NCBI GenBank assembly: GCA_023151115.1
Contig: JAKLJP010000009.1
Location: 124,001-188,000, forward strand
Direction: 5' to 3'
DNA length: 64,000 nt
From: Anaerolineae bacterium
Lineage (GTDB): Bacteria; Chloroflexota; Anaerolineae; 4572-78; J111
Shown here: positions 61,486 through 64,000 of the stretch, piece after piece
Layout of the letters: each line of letters opens with the position of its first letter
Numbering within the stretch: position 1 is the first letter of the stretch
Translations under genes and position numbers: made by a program
Notes under the pieces: generated by a model
What the model was told of the DNA's origin: nothing
The model's database searches: none
What the model saw: the letters and a program-made list of their open reading frames with translations, nothing else

Positions 61486-62334
61486 TTACCAGAACTTTGA
61501 ATACAACTTCTCGGCGTTATTCCAGAAGACGTTCTGCTTCAACTCTTCGGAAATGGGGGCGCCTTCAACTTTCCAATACTCGCCGGCAAAGTCGCTCCAG
61601 GGAATATCAGAGCCAAAGAGGAAGCGGTCGGCCCCGATGCCGGTGCGCTCGATTTCTTTGAGCAGCCAGGTTGAGCCAAAGCCAACCGCCCAGGACGAGT
61701 CGGTGTAAACCTGGTAGCCGTCTTTGACCAAATCGAAAAACTGCGGCACAAACTTGATGTGCCCACTGACGCCGCCACCCATATGCACCACGTGGATTTT
61801 GGTGGTCTGGCCGTATTTGCGGACCAGGGCCAGGGCGTTATCAATGTCGGAGCCGCCGCCGGGGCTGGTGTGGATGTGCAGCGGCATATCGTGCTCTGCC
61901 GCCGCGCTGAGAATCATATTCCACAGTTCGGCGGCGGGTTCGTCCCACTGGTCGGGGTTGAAGGTACCGCCCAACAAACAGGTTGTCTTGAGGGCAATCA
62001 ACCCTTTCTGACCGATGAGCTTGAGCGCCTCGGTGGTCCGCTCCTTGTCTTTGGGCAAAGCCGACACCCAGATAGCCCCCAGCAGGCGATCCGTTTTGGC
62101 CGTGCTTTCTCCAACCAGTGGGTTCAGGGTGAACGGTTGGGCCGAGTCGGGATAACCATAATTGGACATCACCAGGGCGCGGTCAACGCCATTTTCCTCC
62201 ATGCCCTTCAAATAATCTTCAGTTGTGTCATAATCGTAGGTCGGCTTGACCGTTTGGGGCAGCCCGTAATAGGCATAACCGGGCACCGGCCCAATATGAC
62301 TGTGATTGTCAAAGACACGTCGTCGTTTTTCCAT
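61486..62334 (-). CDS. Amidohydrolase family TIM-barrel protein
   Basis: 282 residues of the PF04909-type amidohydrolases (decarboxylase/hydrolase group). Metal ligands: DNHSHIG near 9-15 (HxH), PLHIHTSPGG near 151, IHVVHMGGG near 178 and FLFGSDIPW near 240-248 with the catalytic Asp. GGAGG lies 9 nt before the ATG. It is the first gene of the minus-strand nitrogen cluster. Substrate unknown; since the cluster lacks its nitrilase, this hydrolase is a candidate functional stand-in (inference). Confidence 0.88.
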   Translation of the reverse strand: MEKRRRVFDNHSHIGPVPGYAYYGLPQTVKPTYDYDTTEDYLKGMEENGVDRALVMSNYGYPDSAQPFTLNPLVGESTAKTDRLLGAIWVSALPKDKERTTEALKLIGQKGLIALKTTCLLGGTFNPDQWDEPAAELWNMILSAAAEHDMPLHIHTSPGGGSDIDNALALVRKYGQTTKIHVVHMGGGVSGHIKFVPQFFDLVKDGYQVYTDSSWAVGFGSTWLLKEIERTGIGADRFLFGSDIPWSDFAGEYWKVEGAPISEELKQNVFWNNAEKLYSKFW

Positions 62335-62340
62335 AGATAG

Positions 62341-62958
62341 CCTCCTGAGAAGATAGTAGACGGTAGACGGTAGACGGTAGACAGGGATGGTAAATCTCTG
62401 CTACCTCACCCCCTTCGGGTGTTGGCCGCACCCCTTCGGGCGTCCCCGAAGGGGGAAAGGGCGTGCTACTTTGCTACCTTTTCATTATTGATGGTGTGCC
62501 ACAGGATTGTGAACACTCCTTTAACCAGGCAAAGTTTCCCCAGGCGGGGGATATTAACTTGATTTGTGTGACATTCAGAAAAGGGGTGCTTTGAGTGAGG
62601 TTCCCAAAAACGTGGAGCGTCTTGGCTACGTTCCCCCTGATAACAGCAAACGTTTTTCGGACAGATTTTCTCAGTAAGGCAAGTATAGCAGACGCCGCTT
62701 ACCTGGCGCTGACTTTTGACTTACCTGAGCGCTATTTTGTAGGACAAGCTGCCAGCTTGTCGAGATTCTTTATGACAAAGGCAGGGACAAATTAACAATT
62801 TGTCGTAACTGCAAAATCCTCATGTCATCCTTAGACAAGCTCAGAACAGGTTTCGAGGCCCTAGGCCGGCGCGCAGCGTCCCTACCGGGCTACATTGGCC
62901 TCGGAGATTTCTCCCTTCGGTCGAAATGACATGCCTGAGTATTACAAGTTGTCCTACC
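62341..62958. other. 618-nt noncoding stretch filled with repeats
   Basis: Contains a GTAGACGGTAGACGG stutter (62349-62390), a hairpin region rich in CCCCTTCGGG words (62408-62460), one variable-arm palindrome GGACAAGCT-gcc-AGCTTGTC (62739-62761) and a MITE-like element ending GAGATTTCTCCCTTCGGTCG (62820-62945). Short frames here read through these repeats and I do not consider them genes. Confidence 0.6.
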
Positions 62959-63333
62959 TTAGTGAGTCTGCGTACTTTGGCCCGCCCGTTTCCGAAGCGA
63001 TTTCTCGATGGCCGCCGGTTTCTCGCCGGCTTCCAGCCGGGTGGCGACCTCCTTAAATTCACGGCCAAAATCCTGGCCTTGACCGGCCTCGCGCATCGAA
63101 CGGGCCAGCGCTTTGGGATCGCTCGTGTCCATAGCAGTCTGGCTGGAATTGACCACCCCGGCTTGCTCCCCTTTGCCAGCCTGAACTACCGCTACTTTGG
63201 AGATAATGCGTTCCAGGCTGCCACCGCTGCACTCAGGGCAAACCGCCGGTTTGGTCTCCACTTCGGCAAAGCTGCGGAAGAAAAGACTGACCCGTTCCTG
63301 GCAGTCGTGACAGAGATATTCATAGAGAGGCAT
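62959..63333 (-). CDS. FmdB-type zinc ribbon protein (second copy)
   Basis: 124 residues. MPLYEYLCHDCQERVSLFFR and VCPECSGGSLERIISK form the CxxC...CxxC zinc ribbon, the same layout as the protein at 51242. The C-terminal helix EVATRLEAGEKPAAIEKSL is more regular than in the paralogue. ATG 63333 is preferred, since 40 extra residues upstream look non-coding. GGGGAAC precedes it. Confidence 0.88.
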   Translation of the reverse strand: MPLYEYLCHDCQERVSLFFRSFAEVETKPAVCPECSGGSLERIISKVAVVQAGKGEQAGVVNSSQTAMDTSDPKALARSMREAGQGQDFGREFKEVATRLEAGEKPAAIEKSLRKRAGQSTQTH

Positions 63334-63358
63334 AAATGTTCCCCATTCTAAGCAAAAC

Positions 63359-64000
63359 CTAACAAACCGCCTTCTCAAAAACCAACTGCACTGGCGGCGC
63401 GGCCAATAAAGAACGGCGCAAAGCGGGGTCGTCCAGGCGGGTTGAAAGTTCATTCAATATCTGGACGGCGCAGAAGTAGTGCGTTTTAGCCACATCGGGG
63501 CGGCCGGCTTGCTCCTCCAAGTGGCCCAAGCTCAGGTAGCAGGGCCAGGTCAGGGCCGGGCTTTTGATGCTCAAGCCAATATCCAGAGCGTGGCGCAAGG
63601 CGTCCCGCGCTTTGTGGACTCGTCCGGCGGCCAGGAGCGCGTCGCCGCGCAGTTTGCAGGAACGAGCCACATTTTTGCGGGCATGGGTGGTGCGGGTCAT
63701 CGCCAGCGATTCGTCGGCGGCGGCCAGGGCGCCCAGCACGTCTCCTTCGGCCAGGGCCAACCGGCCTTTGATGACCAGCATGCGGGTGCGGTAGCGCCAA
63801 CGCATAAAAGGTTTATCGGCCGAGCCGTCTAGCCCCTCGTTGAGGCAAGCCCGCGCCGCCTCGTAATCCCGCAATAACAAATAATCGGTGGCCAGGTTAG
63901 CCAGGGCATTACCCTCAGCTTCGCTCAGGATGGGCTGGCCGGCGCGGGCCAGTTCCAGGCTGGCCTGATCGAACTGAACGGCTTGCTCCAGCTCAAACAG
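63359..64000 (-). CDS. TPR-type protein, N-terminus cut by window edge
   Basis: The frame is open to the right edge (213 residues visible). Helix-turn-helix TPR-like repeats are plain: SEAEGNALANLATDYLLLRD then YEAARACLNEGL, ARKNVARSCKLRGDALLAAG, and VHKARDALRHALDIGL. The N-terminal part, and so any kinase, cyclase or DNA-binding domain, lies beyond the window. Probably the tail of a large multi-domain regulator (inference). Confidence 0.7.
   Translation of the reverse strand: MFELEQAVQFDQASLELARAGQPILSEAEGNALANLATDYLLLRDYEAARACLNEGLDGSADKPFMRWRYRTRMLVIKGRLALAEGDVLGALAAADESLAMTRTTHARKNVARSCKLRGDALLAAGRVHKARDALRHALDIGLSIKSPALTWPCYLSLGHLEEQAGRPDVAKTHYFCAVQILNELSTRLDDPALRRSLLAAPPVQLVFEKAVC

Noticed and set aside
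49128..62334. The 49-62 kb cluster as a secondary-metabolite (NRPS/PKS) locus
   Set aside because: No carrier protein, condensation or ketosynthase domain is present; gene families point to small-molecule nitrogen metabolism.
62595..62795. 66-codon plus-strand frame
   Set aside because: Contains a palindromic repeat (GGACAAGCT..AGCTTGTC) and has no ribosome-binding site.

Overview
The window looks like a chromosomal piece of a Chloroflexota (probably Anaerolineae-like) bacterium. The reasons are the GC-rich coding style, long co-oriented gene runs, a MutL-type ATPase operon without glutamate mutase, paired M16 peptidases, a Pro/Thr-rich protein ending in a VPETG-type tail, and intergenic DNA packed with short stuttered inverted repeats. 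The phylum call is inference from gene content. No rRNA, tRNA, CRISPR array, insertion sequence or prophage was recognised.

Layout. 0-9 kb holds a truncated Nudix gene, FtsK, a Uma2 endonuclease-like protein, an alkylation-repair pair (Ada and AlkA), a BrnT-type toxin-antitoxin pair and ClpB. 9.4-13.2 kb holds a MacB/FtsX-type ABC exporter and a Pro/Thr-rich surface protein. 13.6-27.7 kb is one minus-strand unit of eight genes reading HEAT-repeat protein, small protein, three membrane proteins interrupted by a 2599-residue scaffold with about 80 Trp-Leu motifs, a MutL-like ATPase and a barrel-sandwich/KOW-like protein. It has its own promoter, a dyad near the start and a terminator. I consider it the best candidate for an undescribed system: a cytoplasmic ATPase plus a membrane complex organised by a very long tethered motif array.

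28-46 kb is a mostly plus-strand housekeeping run: a VOC protein, a helicase-C-like protein (minus strand), YkvA, a MerR-like protein, FtsH, a V4R sensor with a response regulator, two M16 peptidase halves split by an AT-rich two-gene insertion, then O-methyltransferase, NTP transferase, PAP2, HD, CoA-type Nudix, GalT and a membrane-anchored protein. 46-49 kb carries an MBL hydrolase and an ABC-F ATPase. The ABC-F leader shows a promoter, a 26-codon leader peptide, mutually exclusive hairpins and two terminators, as expected for ribosome-mediated attenuation.

49-62.3 kb is a minus-strand metabolic cluster. It contains five families of the conserved Nit1/nitrogen-starvation cluster (MSMEG_0565-type glycosyltransferase, Sll0787, MSMEG_0567, MSMEG_0568, MSMEG_0572/Sll0783) but no nitrilase. 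They are interleaved with FdrA, YlbE (DUF1116), OsmC, an atypical flavoprotein disulfide reductase, a phosphosulfolactate synthase-like protein, an FmdB zinc ribbon and an amidohydrolase. The window ends with a second FmdB protein and a truncated TPR protein.

Two window-wide regulatory themes stand out. At least four starts (ada, the ABC-F leader peptide, the helicase-C-like gene and the HD gene) lie only 6-7 nt after a good -10 box, suggesting leaderless mRNAs. Most gaps between genes are filled by repeat families built from a short word stuttered two to four times and then inverted; several also run into gene ends or sit in frame inside genes.
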